Notes: generated from the sequence alone by a model not told the origin. A stretch of DNA of 64,000 nucleotides from Spirosoma foliorum (GCF_014117325.1 NZ_CP059732.1:3857001-3921000); one strand, 5' to 3'; positions 43,037 through 51,793 are shown, counted from the stretch's first letter. Made by a program: numbers and translations.

Positions 43037-43566
43037 CCGCACAAGATGCATTGGCTTGGCTCAATGGCCGCTGGTGGGTTGATCCGCTCGTATTGGCAGC
43101 TTTTCCATTTACTGCCCAAATGTCCACCAAAGCCCAATTTAACGTAGAGCGAGAAGTAACGATTCGTATTCCAACCGATCAGAAGACCCGTTTTAATAGG
43201 CCTAAGCCGCAGCGTCGACGGTTCGATGCAGTAGCCGTCGTTAAGCCTCATTACAGAGCTTGGGGAGATGAATTGTTTACGGTTGGATTTGAAATTAAGG
43301 TAACCAAATCCGATTTGCTGGCTGATGTCAAGATTGCCGACTACTTGGGGTATACCGATTTTATGTATTTGGTTGTTCCAACTGACCTAGTGATGCTGGC
43401 CAACGAGAAAGTAGCTAATCATACACTAATGAATGGCGACAGGTTGATTGGAATCTTAAACGCCCAAAGCGGTGAGGTGGTTTGTCATCCAGCCCGTCAG
43501 CAATTAACCGCCGAGTGTCAAGTTGAACTCTATCGTGAATTAGCATTTCGAAGTATAAGACGATGA
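43033..43566 (+). CDS. MmcB-like PD-(D/E)XK nuclease-fold protein
   Basis: 177 residues. The core shows Asp65 (RRRFDAVAV), an E-x-K at FEIKV (Glu87, Lys89), then TKSDLLADVKIADYLGYTDF and a MYLVVP strand, matching MmcB-type DNA-repair proteins of the PD-(D/E)XK superfamily. It overlaps the Rad52-like gene by 4 bases, so it likely serves as its partner nuclease. Confidence 0.7.
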   Translation: MTAQDALAWLNGRWWVDPLVLAAFPFTAQMSTKAQFNVEREVTIRIPTDQKTRFNRPKPQRRRFDAVAVVKPHYRAWGDELFTVGFEIKVTKSDLLADVKIADYLGYTDFMYLVVPTDLVMLANEKVANHTLMNGDRLIGILNAQSGEVVCHPARQQLTAECQVELYRELAFRSIRR

Positions 43567-43790
43567 AAATCCTTAAAACCTTTAACTGGCTTCGGCGGGA
43601 CTTCTCAGCTACGTTTGAATGCGAGGCCTGTGGCCACCAGCAGACTGACAACAGCTGCTATGACGACGCCAATTTTTACATAAACGTCATTCCGGATATG
43701 AAGTGTGAAAAATGCGGTGAAAGTACCAATTCACAGGGTTTGACTCCCTATGCAGTAACACCCCGCTACGATCCTAACATCACCATGTAG
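43563..43790 (+). CDS. Small zinc-ribbon protein
   Basis: 75 residues. Cys20/Cys23 and Cys48/Cys51 form two CxxC knuckles (CEAC, CEKC), with a further Cys32. A rubredoxin-like zinc ribbon is likely, possibly nucleic-acid binding. Overlaps the nuclease gene by 4 bases. Confidence 0.6.
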   Translation: MKILKTFNWLRRDFSATFECEACGHQQTDNSCYDDANFYINVIPDMKCEKCGESTNSQGLTPYAVTPRYDPNITM

Positions 43791-43792
43791 CT

Positions 43793-44002
43793 ATGCACTA
43801 CTACATCGAACAGTTCAGGGAAAAAGACAACCTGATCACTGGCCGCGTCGAAGTGAAGGACAAAGCCGCCAGTGCTTACACAACCGCAACCAATATCACA
43901 GCCCGGAGTCATCCGGGCTATAGGGTTCGACTCGTCGAGTCGTACAATTCTCAACCTTGCTTTCAGCCAATCCAAAAGCCAAATGAGACAAATAAAATTT
44001 AG
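43793..44002 (+). CDS. Small phage protein, unknown
   Basis: 69 residues, polar, probably a small beta-barrel (MHYYIEQF, LITGRVEVKDKAAS, GYRVRLVES). It begins 2 bases after the previous stop and overlaps the YopX gene by 20 bases. No family was recognised. Confidence 0.5.
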   Translation: MHYYIEQFREKDNLITGRVEVKDKAASAYTTATNITARSHPGYRVRLVESYNSQPCFQPIQKPNETNKI

Positions 44003-44417
44003 AGCCTGGCATTTCAAAGTCGGCAAAATGTTCTCCGCCGAACAAATGGCCGCTGATCAACTGACCTTACTGACAACAGGCCAATTTATAAACGTCAGTG
44101 GAGTTCATACTCGCCTATCGTCCATCATTCCGCGTGATGTTATGATGCCCTTAGAATTTACTGGACTCCGGGATAAAAACGGTCAGGACATCTACGAAGG
44201 TGACATACTAGATTTTGGCTCTTATATCGGGGCTATTTCGGACGGCACACGCTGTTTGCATAAAGTAGTTTACGAAGACAATCAAGGTGGTTTTAGGACT
44301 ATCGAGCTTATAAGTCCGGAGAAAGGCACCTTCCCAATGGATCATTATTGTGTCGTTGTTGGCAATATCTATGAAAATCCTGAACTGCTAAACCTGCCTG
44401 TTGATGCTACTCATTAA
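43983..44417 (+). CDS. YopX family protein
   Basis: 144 residues from the ATG at 43983. MRQIKFRAWHFKVGKM is the YopX start, and MPLEFTGLRDKNGQDIYEGDI is its hallmark. YopX proteins are common in Gram-positive and Bacteroidota phages; the fold is known but not the function. An upstream in-frame start at 43872 would add unrelated residues inside the preceding gene, so it is rejected. Confidence 0.8.
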   Translation: MRQIKFRAWHFKVGKMFSAEQMAADQLTLLTTGQFINVSGVHTRLSSIIPRDVMMPLEFTGLRDKNGQDIYEGDILDFGSYIGAISDGTRCLHKVVYEDNQGGFRTIELISPEKGTFPMDHYCVVVGNIYENPELLNLPVDATH

Positions 44418-44745
44418 TCCCGGCTCCCAGGTTGAAGGTGGCACTTTGGAACAGGCCAGAATCAACGCACAGGTTTTCCTGAATGGCATTCACGATCAGG
44501 GCATGAAGGAGGTCTTTATAGACCCAGATCCCGTTTGTGCAGATGGCCGATGGACATTCATTTTCCGCCATCCGGTTACGGGCAAAACGGCCATTTTGAA
44601 AACGCACGGACTGACTGACGAAGAATCCCGAAATCAGTTTTTTGTGCCCCGCATTTACTGGAATGGTTCGTCTACCGCTGATCCGGAAATTAAGGACTTT
44701 CTGCCAGCGAACTGGGGATTCCGCATAGTCTTCGAACCACTATGA
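44404..44745 (+). CDS. Hypothetical phage protein
   Basis: 113 residues. N-terminal LLINPGSQ, a helix (TLEQARINAQVFLNGIHDQG), then beta strands (GRWTFIFRHPVTGKTAIL). It overlaps the YopX stop by 14 bases and the next gene by 4. No family was recognised. Confidence 0.5.
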   Translation: MLLINPGSQVEGGTLEQARINAQVFLNGIHDQGMKEVFIDPDPVCADGRWTFIFRHPVTGKTAILKTHGLTDEESRNQFFVPRIYWNGSSTADPEIKDFLPANWGFRIVFEPL

Positions 44746-45260
44746 CGATCCAAGAGCTGGACACCCTGCCCCTTGGTGCAACCATCTACCTGCCCACTGA
44801 CTGGGACGTTCAATCCTGGCAGTGGGCAGGTAAGGTGCCTAACCGCAACTTCTATACGCTCCTGCACCCGCCTGATCAGGACGGGGTGATTACCAATCGA
44901 AGGCCGTATATCATCGATGCTATGCAACTCATGAACGCCACACTTGACGAAGCCTCAGCCTGGTTGCAACTAGTGGAATGGCTCATGCAACGACACCAGT
45001 GGATCTACAACTTTAAACTCTCTCCCGTACCAATGGACGCTAACCAACCCGAATCGAGTGCGCCAAAAAGTTTGGCAGATTACCCGCTCATCGCTCAGAG
45101 TTACGTAAAAATGACCGACCACTGGCTCGGCAAGTGGCGGGAGGAGATGGCCAGTCGAACAGCGAGGTCTGTCACCCCTTGGGACCCGACATGGGCGCAT
45201 CTGCATCTGGAGGCTATTGATCAGGAGATTGAGAAACGTAAACAGGAAAAAACCCAATAG
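44742..45260 (+). CDS. Hypothetical phage protein
   Basis: 172 residues, Trp-rich (DWDVQSWQWAGKV; DHWLGKWREEM; WDPTWAHLHLE), with a small N-terminal beta domain and a helical C-terminus ending in a charged tail. No family was recognised. Coupled to the previous gene by ATGA. Confidence 0.5.
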   Translation: MTIQELDTLPLGATIYLPTDWDVQSWQWAGKVPNRNFYTLLHPPDQDGVITNRRPYIIDAMQLMNATLDEASAWLQLVEWLMQRHQWIYNFKLSPVPMDANQPESSAPKSLADYPLIAQSYVKMTDHWLGKWREEMASRTARSVTPWDPTWAHLHLEAIDQEIEKRKQEKTQ

Positions 45261-45261
45261 C

Positions 45262-45360
45262 ATGGAAATCACCTTTTTCAAAAATCCCGACCGAGTTGTC
45301 TCGAAAAAGTCAGGAATTACCCCCCCCCCCCCCCCCGCACAATATGACAATTCAACTTGA
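45262..45360 (+). CDS. 32-codon frame reading into the poly-C tract
   Basis: The ATG lies one base after the upstream stop, normal operon spacing. It encodes MEITFFKNPDRVVSKKSGI, a run of Pro from the C tract, then AQYDNST and a stop. With 16 instead of 17 C the frame joins the ParB-like gene directly. It may be the true N-terminus of that protein in the other phase. Confidence 0.45.
   Translation: MEITFFKNPDRVVSKKSGITPPPPPAQYDNST
45320..45336 (+). repeat. 17-base poly-C tract at a gene start
   Basis: Seventeen consecutive C, eight bases upstream of the ParB-like ATG (45344). Homopolymers this long slip readily in replication. One C fewer fuses the upstream 27 residues to the ParB-like protein; the present length separates them. 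The exact length may also be a sequencing artefact. Confidence 0.85.
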
Positions 45361-46135
45361 ACTCATCACGCCCGAGCTGGCCCAGCAAATCCTCGATGGC
45401 AATACCGACAACCGGCCCTGCAAAGAGCGCCACGTTAAGTTTTTGGCGGACCAAATGCGTTCTGGCGATTGGCAGGTGACAGGTGATCCCATCAAGATCA
45501 GCGCCAGCGGTCGGCTCCTCGATGGACAACATCGGCTCCGGGCAATCCTGCTCAGTGAAACGGCCCAACATGTCTACGTAGCCCGCCATTGCGAGGAGGA
45601 GATTTTCTCAGTACTGGACACTGGCCGTGCCCGATCGGCGAGTGATGTACTAGCCACGTCGGGCATGAAAAACTTTACCTGCATGGCCGCTGCCATAAAA
45701 CTATTGATTCTCAAAGAGCGGGGCTCATTGCCAACGATGGGCGGAAAAGTGAAGGTGATCACCCATGCTGAAATTCTTGACTTTGCCCGGAAATATGATC
45801 TGGAGGAATCAACAACTAAAGCCCATGCCTGGGTAAAACGTTGTAAACTATTGAATCCTGGCGAGTGGACAGCCCTGCATCACCTGTTAAGCGGAGTCGA
45901 CTCCAAACAGGCTACTGATTTTCTGAATCAGATCAGTACTGGCCTCAACCTGACCGAAGGACATCCGGTCTTTTTACTTCGAACGAAGCTGCAGCTGGCA
46001 CGTGATGGTCGGTTCAATTTTACTCCAGCTGAGCGGATGGCGCTTACCATCAAAGCATGGAACGCCCTCCGGGAAGGTAAAAAGATTGGACAATTGACCT
46101 GGAAGAATTACGAGGAGTTTCCTGAAATCTTTTAG
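45344..46135 (+). CDS. ParB-like nuclease-domain phage protein
   Basis: 263 residues from the ATG at 45344. Residues 1-75 show the ParB/Srx-type pattern: LELITPELAQQILDG, NRPCKERHVKFLADQMRSGDW, KISASGRLLDGQHRLRAIL. A helical C-terminal half follows with no recognised DNA-binding HTH. Phage proteins of this type are found in replication operons. Start choice: the domain begins at MTIQLELI, matching the usual start of homologues. Confidence 0.7.
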   Translation: MTIQLELITPELAQQILDGNTDNRPCKERHVKFLADQMRSGDWQVTGDPIKISASGRLLDGQHRLRAILLSETAQHVYVARHCEEEIFSVLDTGRARSASDVLATSGMKNFTCMAAAIKLLILKERGSLPTMGGKVKVITHAEILDFARKYDLEESTTKAHAWVKRCKLLNPGEWTALHHLLSGVDSKQATDFLNQISTGLNLTEGHPVFLLRTKLQLARDGRFNFTPAERMALTIKAWNALREGKKIGQLTWKNYEEFPEIF

Positions 46136-46143
46136 AATGACTT

Positions 46144-46446
46144 ATGAAAGCATACGATCCTGATCAACTCAATTTGTTTTATGATTTCCGGCCCTTAGTT
46201 CCAGCCTTTGATAAACCTGTCGAATCTTACACCCGTGTTCAAGATAAGTTAGAGGCTGCAGCGGCAAAGAATCAATCATTAATACGGCTTCAGATCAGTT
46301 ATGGTGGTGGAGAGTCTATTATCAAAATACAGACTAAAGGCGACGGTGCAACGGGCTGGCGATACCTCAGAAAGTTTAACGACGTAAAGGAGGCCAAGGA
46401 TACCTACGCCGAAATGCTTAAAAGTGGGGATTATGCCGAAGGCTAA
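46144..46446 (+). CDS. Hypothetical phage protein
   Basis: 100 residues with a DQLNLFYDF start reminiscent of clamp- or polymerase-binding peptides, a helix (DKLEAAAAKNQ) and a beta region. No family was recognised. It follows the ParB-like gene by 8 bases. Confidence 0.5.
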   Translation: MKAYDPDQLNLFYDFRPLVPAFDKPVESYTRVQDKLEAAAAKNQSLIRLQISYGGGESIIKIQTKGDGATGWRYLRKFNDVKEAKDTYAEMLKSGDYAEG

Positions 46447-46520
46447 CCCTGTACAGAGAAAAAATGTACGATTACGCTAGGTTTTGTACGCATTTCGAAA
46501 CCTGATACAACTTCAACTCA

Positions 46521-46703
46521 ATGTTTCACAACTACTCAATCATCAAAGCGCACCCTGTTTTTACCATCATTTTCTGCATCGGCATCCTGCTGATCTGCTT
46601 TCAATTTCGACCCGCTACACTTCAGGGCAAATGGACGGTACTGGGTTTGCTAGGTTTCGCGGTCGGTCTGGTCATCGCATTATATAAAGCCATTTTTGAT
46701 TGA
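46521..46703 (+). CDS. Two-helix small membrane protein
   Basis: 60 residues with two hydrophobic helices (about 12-28 and 38-56) and little else. Small membrane proteins of this kind are usual in phage early operons; no family was recognised. The competing frame at 46484 has no protein-like character. Confidence 0.5.
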   Translation: MFHNYSIIKAHPVFTIIFCIGILLICFQFRPATLQGKWTVLGLLGFAVGLVIALYKAIFD

Positions 46704-46719
46704 ACTCACTTAAGCAGCC

Positions 46720-46986
46720 ATGATAAATCTGATAAATATGACCTGCGAGCTTGACCATAACAGGCAGCCAGTTGGTCCACACAAAACAACCATTACCCTT
46801 AATCCAGAAGCGGAAAAGACATTTAAGGGTGAAGTATTTCAATTCATGGAAATTGAGATGATGCAAGGGTCCAGAACGATACTTGCCAATGGTCAAATTG
46901 AATATGAATTCCTACTGGATAATAAAAAGGCTAGTATTCTAAGAAAGGCATTGGTAATCGCCGTCTTTCCGACAACAAACAATTAG
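46720..46986 (+). CDS. Hypothetical phage protein, last early gene
   Basis: 88 residues, likely beta-barrel (TTITLNPEAEKTFKGEVFQF; NGQIEYEFLLDNKK). It is the last gene before the operon terminator at 47039. No family was recognised. Confidence 0.5.
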   Translation: MINLINMTCELDHNRQPVGPHKTTITLNPEAEKTFKGEVFQFMEIEMMQGSRTILANGQIEYEFLLDNKKASILRKALVIAVFPTTNN

Positions 46987-47038
46987 TTTTGAAGATCTTC
47001 ATGTGCCTTTGGGTCATGATAGGTGTGGATAGAAGCGG

Positions 47039-47071
47039 AAACGCCGGCCTCATTGGGGCTGGCGTTTTTTT
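47039..47071. terminator. Strong bidirectional terminator of the early operon
   Basis: AAACGCC (47039-47045) pairs with GGCGTTT (47061-47067), with further inner GC pairs, followed by a U7 run on the plus strand. The convergent gene on the minus strand (47050) stops inside the loop. Confidence 0.85.
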
Positions 47072-47349
47072 CGTTGCTGGTATTGGGCCTCCCTCAGCAA
47101 TTGATGAGCTAAGCCCGCTACTTCATTCAGATGTTCGACGACATAAACATTGTAGAGCCGAATTACCTCCTCAACTGAGAAATCATCCCTGTTGATTTGC
47201 AGAACACTCCGCGCCGGCGGTAACACTTCGGTTAGTCGGGGCGATAATTCGACGAAAGCTATACCAACATTTGCGGGGACATTCACCGTGTCCACAAATG
47301 GCAATGAGTTAACGGCCAGTACCGCTACAGCAAACTCTTTTTCACTCAT
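47050..47349 (-). CDS. Hypothetical small protein, convergent to early operon
   Basis: From the ATG at 47349 (MSEKEFAVAVL) 99 residues; the frame is open to 47370. A hydrophobic-rich N-terminal half and a helical, basic end (AHQLLREAQYQQRKKRQPQ). No family was recognised. Possibly the last prophage gene or the first host gene. Confidence 0.45.
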   Translation of the reverse strand: MSEKEFAVAVLAVNSLPFVDTVNVPANVGIAFVELSPRLTEVLPPARSVLQINRDDFSVEEVIRLYNVYVVEHLNEVAGLAHQLLREAQYQQRKKRQPQ

Positions 47350-47470
47350 AAAATTCACCAAAAAGGCCAACCAATTTTAGCCATTATTTACTGATATGGC
47401 ACATTAGCTATCCTATTTTCTTTACTTTTATATTTCAAATCAAATATATATAACACAAATCAATTATGTT

Positions 47471-47842
47471 ATGAATTTTATTCAGGATGATGTTGAAGAA
47501 ATGGGAAAGCTGGCCGGTTACGTCCAGTTTATGGTTTACACGGATGTCAACCGTTCGCATGCCGAGCCGCTGGGAGAAGCGATTTGGATGGACATGAAAG
47601 CGCTTTTCTCTGAACACTACTATTATGGTACGAAGCATAGTATTGCTATGCCTGCCTTATCTGAGCCGGTCGAGTACACGGTGGCGATGATCCCGTTTGT
47701 AGGTTATGTAGATTATGATGGCTTTCCAGGTAAAGTCTTACGCCAGCTGGTCTACCTGGTCAGATCGGAAGTATTTCCATTACTGGCGGAGATCAATCCG
47801 AATGAAATTGGACAATGGCTCTATCCTGACTTGCCGCAATAA
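47471..47842 (+). CDS. Hypothetical protein near prophage right edge
   Basis: 123 residues, acidic, Tyr-rich (AEPLGEAIWMDMKALFSEHY, YTVAMIPFVGYVDYDGF). Soluble, no family recognised. It has its own AT-rich upstream region and lies between the phage terminator and the chromosomal aminotransferase. Confidence 0.5.
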   Translation: MNFIQDDVEEMGKLAGYVQFMVYTDVNRSHAEPLGEAIWMDMKALFSEHYYYGTKHSIAMPALSEPVEYTVAMIPFVGYVDYDGFPGKVLRQLVYLVRSEVFPLLAEINPNEIGQWLYPDLPQ

Positions 47843-47946
47843 CAAAAGGCCTACCTTTGGGGTGATTTTGGACAGTAATAGATCAATTGGTTTGACCATT
47901 GTTTTACTGCATTCCGGAATGCAAGCATTAACTAACTGTTTCTCAA

Positions 47947-47991
47947 ATCCTAACACCGTCATACTGACATACTGGTTGACGGTGTTAGGAT
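47947..47991. repeat. 14-bp perfect inverted repeat before the aminotransferase gene
   Basis: ATCCTAACACCGTC (47947-47960) pairs exactly with its complement at 47978-47991, loop of 17 bases. It lies 27 bases before the ATG at 48019. No U tract. It may be a regulatory hairpin or operator, or mark the prophage edge. Confidence 0.6.
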
Positions 47992-48018
47992 CGGAGAAGT
48001 ACTATTGATAGATTTATT

Positions 48019-49218
48019 ATGCCAACGGTTACACACCGACAATTATTTTTCCAGCATATAGCCCAGACCTCCGATTTCCCCTTAGGGTTGGAAATTGACC
48101 GAGCCGAAGGCATTTATCTTTTCCGGCAGGGCGACCAAAAACCATACATGGATCTGATTTCGGGCATTGGCGTAAGCAATGTTGGCCATCGGCATCCAAA
48201 GGTACTAGAAGCCATTCAGAACCAGTTGGATAAATACCTGCACCTGATGGTTTATGGCGAATACATTCAGACTCCTCAGACTCAACTGGCTCATGCGCTG
48301 GCCCAAACCCTGCCCGCTGGCTTAGATAATGTCTATTTCACCAACTCAGGTACAGAGGCTGTTGAGGGGGCGATGAAATTGGCGAAACGCTACACGGGGC
48401 GCTCCGAATTTATCAGTTGCTTCAACGCGTATCACGGCTCTACACAAGGTTCCCTTTCGCTCTCGGGCGATGAAAATTTCAAACAAAATTACCGTCCGCT
48501 CCTCCCCGATGTCCGGCATATTCAACATGGAAATCTGGACGATATTGAGAAAATCACGTCGCGAACAGCGGCTGTTATTATAGAAGTCGTGGCTGGTGAG
48601 GCCGGCGTTCGCTTAGCCGACGCGACTTATTTCCAAACTCTCCGACAACGCTGCACCGAAGTAGGTGCGTTACTGATTTTCGACGAAATTCAGACGGGCT
48701 TTGGTAGGACCGGAACGTTCTGGGCCTTTGAAGGGGTAAATACCATACCCGATATTTTACTATGCGCTAAAGGGATGGGGGGAGGCATGCCCATTGGGGC
48801 ATTTATAAGCTCGGCAGAGAAGATGAGTGTCTTCAAAAACAACCCAATTCTAGGACACATCACTACGTTTGGCGGGCATCCAGTTTCGGCGGCTGCTTCA
48901 CTGGCCACCCTTCAAGTGATTCAGGAGCAGAAATTGCATGAACAGGCCGAAGCTAAAGGTCAATTATTTCGGCAGTTATTACAGCACTCGGCTATTCGGC
49001 AAATACGGGGAAAAGGGTTAATGCTCGCCATTGAATTTGACTCGTTCGACGTACTGAAGCCTGTCATCGACCGGGCTATTGAAAAAGGGCCTTCCGGGCC
49101 GGGCGTCATCACCGATTGGTTTCTGTTCTGCAACAATTCGATGCGGATTGCACCGCCCTTAATCATTACAGAAGATCAGATTCGGGAAGCCTGCGCCATT
49201 ATTCTGGATTCAATTTAA
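48019..49218 (+). CDS. Class III PLP-dependent aminotransferase
   Basis: 399 residues. It has FTNSGTEAVEGAMKLAKRYTG (cofactor phosphate region), LIFDEIQTGFGRTG (PLP-ring Asp) and LLCAKGMGGGMPIGAF with the Schiff-base Lys (about 251). This is the acetylornithine / ornithine / 4-aminobutyrate group; the substrate cannot be fixed from sequence. Full length. It is the first clearly chromosomal gene to the right of the prophage and ends in a 19-bp hairpin. Confidence 0.85.
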   Translation: MPTVTHRQLFFQHIAQTSDFPLGLEIDRAEGIYLFRQGDQKPYMDLISGIGVSNVGHRHPKVLEAIQNQLDKYLHLMVYGEYIQTPQTQLAHALAQTLPAGLDNVYFTNSGTEAVEGAMKLAKRYTGRSEFISCFNAYHGSTQGSLSLSGDENFKQNYRPLLPDVRHIQHGNLDDIEKITSRTAAVIIEVVAGEAGVRLADATYFQTLRQRCTEVGALLIFDEIQTGFGRTGTFWAFEGVNTIPDILLCAKGMGGGMPIGAFISSAEKMSVFKNNPILGHITTFGGHPVSAAASLATLQVIQEQKLHEQAEAKGQLFRQLLQHSAIRQIRGKGLMLAIEFDSFDVLKPVIDRAIEKGPSGPGVITDWFLFCNNSMRIAPPLIITEDQIREACAIILDSI

Positions 49219-49219
49219 G

Positions 49220-49267
49220 GACAGTCAGTTATGCCATACCTTAGAAGATATGGCATAACTGACTGTC
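49220..49267. terminator. 19-bp perfect hairpin between convergent genes
   Basis: GACAGTCAGTTATGCCATA (49220-49238) and its exact complement (49249-49267) with a 10-base loop, starting two bases after the aminotransferase stop. It probably ends transcription from both sides. U tracts are weak. Confidence 0.75.
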
Positions 49268-49278
49268 ATCAATTACTC

Positions 49279-49395
49279 TTAAGGAAATATAACCGTCAAC
49301 GTGCCGACTACGAGAGCCAGACTGAAAATAATCAGCAGTCCGATCAATACAGTTCTCAATAAGCTGCCCGGTTTTTCTGGTGTAGGTGTTGCCAT
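49279..49395 (-). CDS. 38-residue single-helix membrane protein
   Basis: ATG at 49395, stop at 49279. Sequence MATPTPEKPGSLLRTVLIGL... continues as one long hydrophobic helix (about 15-38) ending TVIFP. Pro/Thr-rich cytoplasmic tip and single transmembrane helix are typical of small membrane proteins. It lies just downstream of the S9 peptidase gene on the same strand (37-base gap) and ends before the hairpin, so it may be cotranscribed. Function unknown. Confidence 0.5.
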   Translation of the reverse strand: MATPTPEKPGSLLRTVLIGLLIIFSLALVVGTLTVIFP

Positions 49396-49431
49396 ATGGT
49401 TTCACGGGGTTACAGTTCATTAATCAGTCAA

Positions 49432-51762
49432 TTACCTACCACTATTACGTTGGTCAGGCTTTATTTCTAGCAGATACTCTTTCGGCGGCTCAGCTCCTAA
49501 CAGGTTTTTCACAAAGTAATCCCAACGCCGACGGGTCATGTAAGGCGAATAGCTGCCATATCCGTGGGCACTATTGGGAAACACAATCAGGTCATAGTCT
49601 TTGTTCGCTTTTTCAAGGGCTTCAACAACGAGCAAGGTATTGTAAGGTGGTACATTGTCGTCCATCATCCCATGCGCCAGCATTAGTTTACCTTTCAGAT
49701 TTTTAGCATACACCTGATTAGCCTGCGCAGCGTAGTCAGAGGCAGACGTTAAACCATTATACCGTTCGCCCCAGTCGTCCTCGTAGTTGCGGTTGTCGTG
49801 GTTACCCGATTCTGAAATACCAACTTTAAAGAAATCAGGGTACCGAAACATGGCTGTAGCGGTGGCAAATCCTCCCCCTGAGTGCCCCCAGATACCCACG
49901 CGTGTGGTGTCGATATAGGCGTAGGTTTGCGCCAGTTGCCGGATGCCGGTTATCTGATCGGTTAATGTATTGTCGGCCATATTTCCATAGCTCATATCAT
50001 GGAAACTTTTGGAGCGTAAGGGATTGCTGGTTCCTTCGAGTTGAAAGACAATAAACCCAAGTTCAGCCAATGCCTGATTATCACCTCTGGCAGCCGAAAA
50101 TGACCAGCTGCCTACACTTCCGCCCTGTGGGCCGGGATAAATGTAATCGATTATCGGATATTTCTTGCTGGCATCAAGGTGTGTCGGCATGTACAGCAAT
50201 CCATATAGATCGGTTTTACCATCGTGGGCCTTTACTGTAACTGGCATCGGAGGTTTCCAGCCAGTAGCTGTCAGCCGTGAAATGTCCGTTTTCTCAAGGC
50301 CGACGCTCATCTTTCCATCCAACGCCCGTACAACCGTGACTGCGGGAGTATTGGGTTTAGAATAACTATCGATAAAATAAGTACCTGATGGCGAAAGTGT
50401 TACCTGATGATTCTCTTCTTCGGGTGTAAGCACAGCGAAGTGTTTACCATCAAATCCAATCTGACAGAACTGACTAAAATAGGGATTAGCTGCCTGCCGA
50501 CCATTGGCCATGAAGTACACCATTCGTTTTGCTTCATCAACCTTTACCAACTTCGTAACCAACCAGTCTCCTTTGGTAATCTGGTTTTTCAGCTTTCCGG
50601 TGGCGGCATCATACAAATAGAGATGTCCCCAATTATCTCGCTCCGAAAACCAGATAAATTCGTTGGTTTTATCCAGGTAGCGCCAGTTAATAGATCCCCA
50701 GCCCGATTCATATTGCGTGGGAACTGTTTCTTCGAATAGTTCACGTACAGCTCCTGTAACGGCATCAGCCAGCCGAACCTTTTCCTGTTTATGATCGCGT
50801 GAGGTCGATACAAATGCCAGCTTTGCACCGTCGGCAGTCCAGTTTACATCGTCGAACGTTCCACTACTGGATATATCATCGCTTAATGTAGCCCGGTGAG
50901 GATCAGCGGGAATCTGCAACGAAATCACCTTCGGCTCATCGACATTGATAATGACACGCTGAATGGTAGCGATGTCTTTATCGCCCGGTAACGGATATTT
51001 CCATTGCTTTAACGTAGGCTTCCCCACGTTCGTAGTCACCAGATACATATCACTTACAGTACGCTGATCCTGCTTAAACGTGGCAATTTTCTTCGAATCC
51101 GGCGACCAGGCTAATACAGGCCGATCACTCGAACGCCAGCCAGCGTTATCGGTGGCATACCCAAAATCCTTTATACCATCGGTAGTCAACTGCTTTTGGG
51201 CACCGGTTTGCACCGTACGAACCCATAAATTATAGTCTTTGATATAAGCCGCTTGTTTCCTGTCGGGCGACAGTACTTCATTTCCTCCGCCACGTCGGCC
51301 TTCGGCGCTGGGCATGGATGGAATCACAGACGCATCCGCCGTCAACTGACCGGATTGAAGCTCATATTTCCACTGTTTACCATCAGCCTGAATAATAATT
51401 GACGTATTATCCGGCGAATAACTAAACTGCTGAAACGGCAGTTTGGCGGCCTCGTATGTCTTACCCGTTGCTTTTGACAGGGCATCGGCTAGTTTTTGAT
51501 GATCAAACGCAGCTGACCGGGTTCCTTTCGCCGGGTCTACCAGGATAAATTCACTGCCTTTGGCGTTTAAATCGCGGTACCAGAATCGATCACCCGGCAA
51601 CCAGTTGGGGCGAACACTACTATGATCAACAAACGACTCAACGTTCGACCCAAGAAATCGCTGGGCCTGTTCATACTGGCTGGCAGTCAGTGCAGGCCGT
51701 TGCTGTGCCTGTGTCGCTAGAGAAAGAGCAAGAAAGCTACTGGTTAGTAACGTTATTTTCAT
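49432..51762 (-). CDS. S9 family (DPP IV-type) secreted peptidase
   Basis: 776 residues with signal peptide (ATQAQQ). The N-terminal beta-propeller (about 60-480) carries repeats such as DVNWTADGAKLAFVSTSRD. The C-terminal alpha/beta hydrolase has GIWGHSGGGF with the nucleophile Ser (about 629), the Asp in MMDDNVPP (about 697) and the His in NSAHGYGSY (about 732). It is a periplasmic or exported dipeptidyl/prolyl peptidase for peptide nutrition. Complete. Confidence 0.9.
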   Translation of the reverse strand: MKITLLTSSFLALSLATQAQQRPALTASQYEQAQRFLGSNVESFVDHSSVRPNWLPGDRFWYRDLNAKGSEFILVDPAKGTRSAAFDHQKLADALSKATGKTYEAAKLPFQQFSYSPDNTSIIIQADGKQWKYELQSGQLTADASVIPSMPSAEGRRGGGNEVLSPDRKQAAYIKDYNLWVRTVQTGAQKQLTTDGIKDFGYATDNAGWRSSDRPVLAWSPDSKKIATFKQDQRTVSDMYLVTTNVGKPTLKQWKYPLPGDKDIATIQRVIINVDEPKVISLQIPADPHRATLSDDISSSGTFDDVNWTADGAKLAFVSTSRDHKQEKVRLADAVTGAVRELFEETVPTQYESGWGSINWRYLDKTNEFIWFSERDNWGHLYLYDAATGKLKNQITKGDWLVTKLVKVDEAKRMVYFMANGRQAANPYFSQFCQIGFDGKHFAVLTPEEENHQVTLSPSGTYFIDSYSKPNTPAVTVVRALDGKMSVGLEKTDISRLTATGWKPPMPVTVKAHDGKTDLYGLLYMPTHLDASKKYPIIDYIYPGPQGGSVGSWSFSAARGDNQALAELGFIVFQLEGTSNPLRSKSFHDMSYGNMADNTLTDQITGIRQLAQTYAYIDTTRVGIWGHSGGGFATATAMFRYPDFFKVGISESGNHDNRNYEDDWGERYNGLTSASDYAAQANQVYAKNLKGKLMLAHGMMDDNVPPYNTLLVVEALEKANKDYDLIVFPNSAHGYGSYSPYMTRRRWDYFVKNLLGAEPPKEYLLEIKPDQRNSGR

Positions 51763-51793
51763 AGGTTATTGATGAATGCGTAAGGCAAATCTG

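Noticed and set aside
45296..45343. ParB-like protein starting at TTG 45296 through the poly-C tract
   Set aside because: The start is a TTG inside the upstream frame and gives an unlikely Pro run; the conserved domain starts at 45344.
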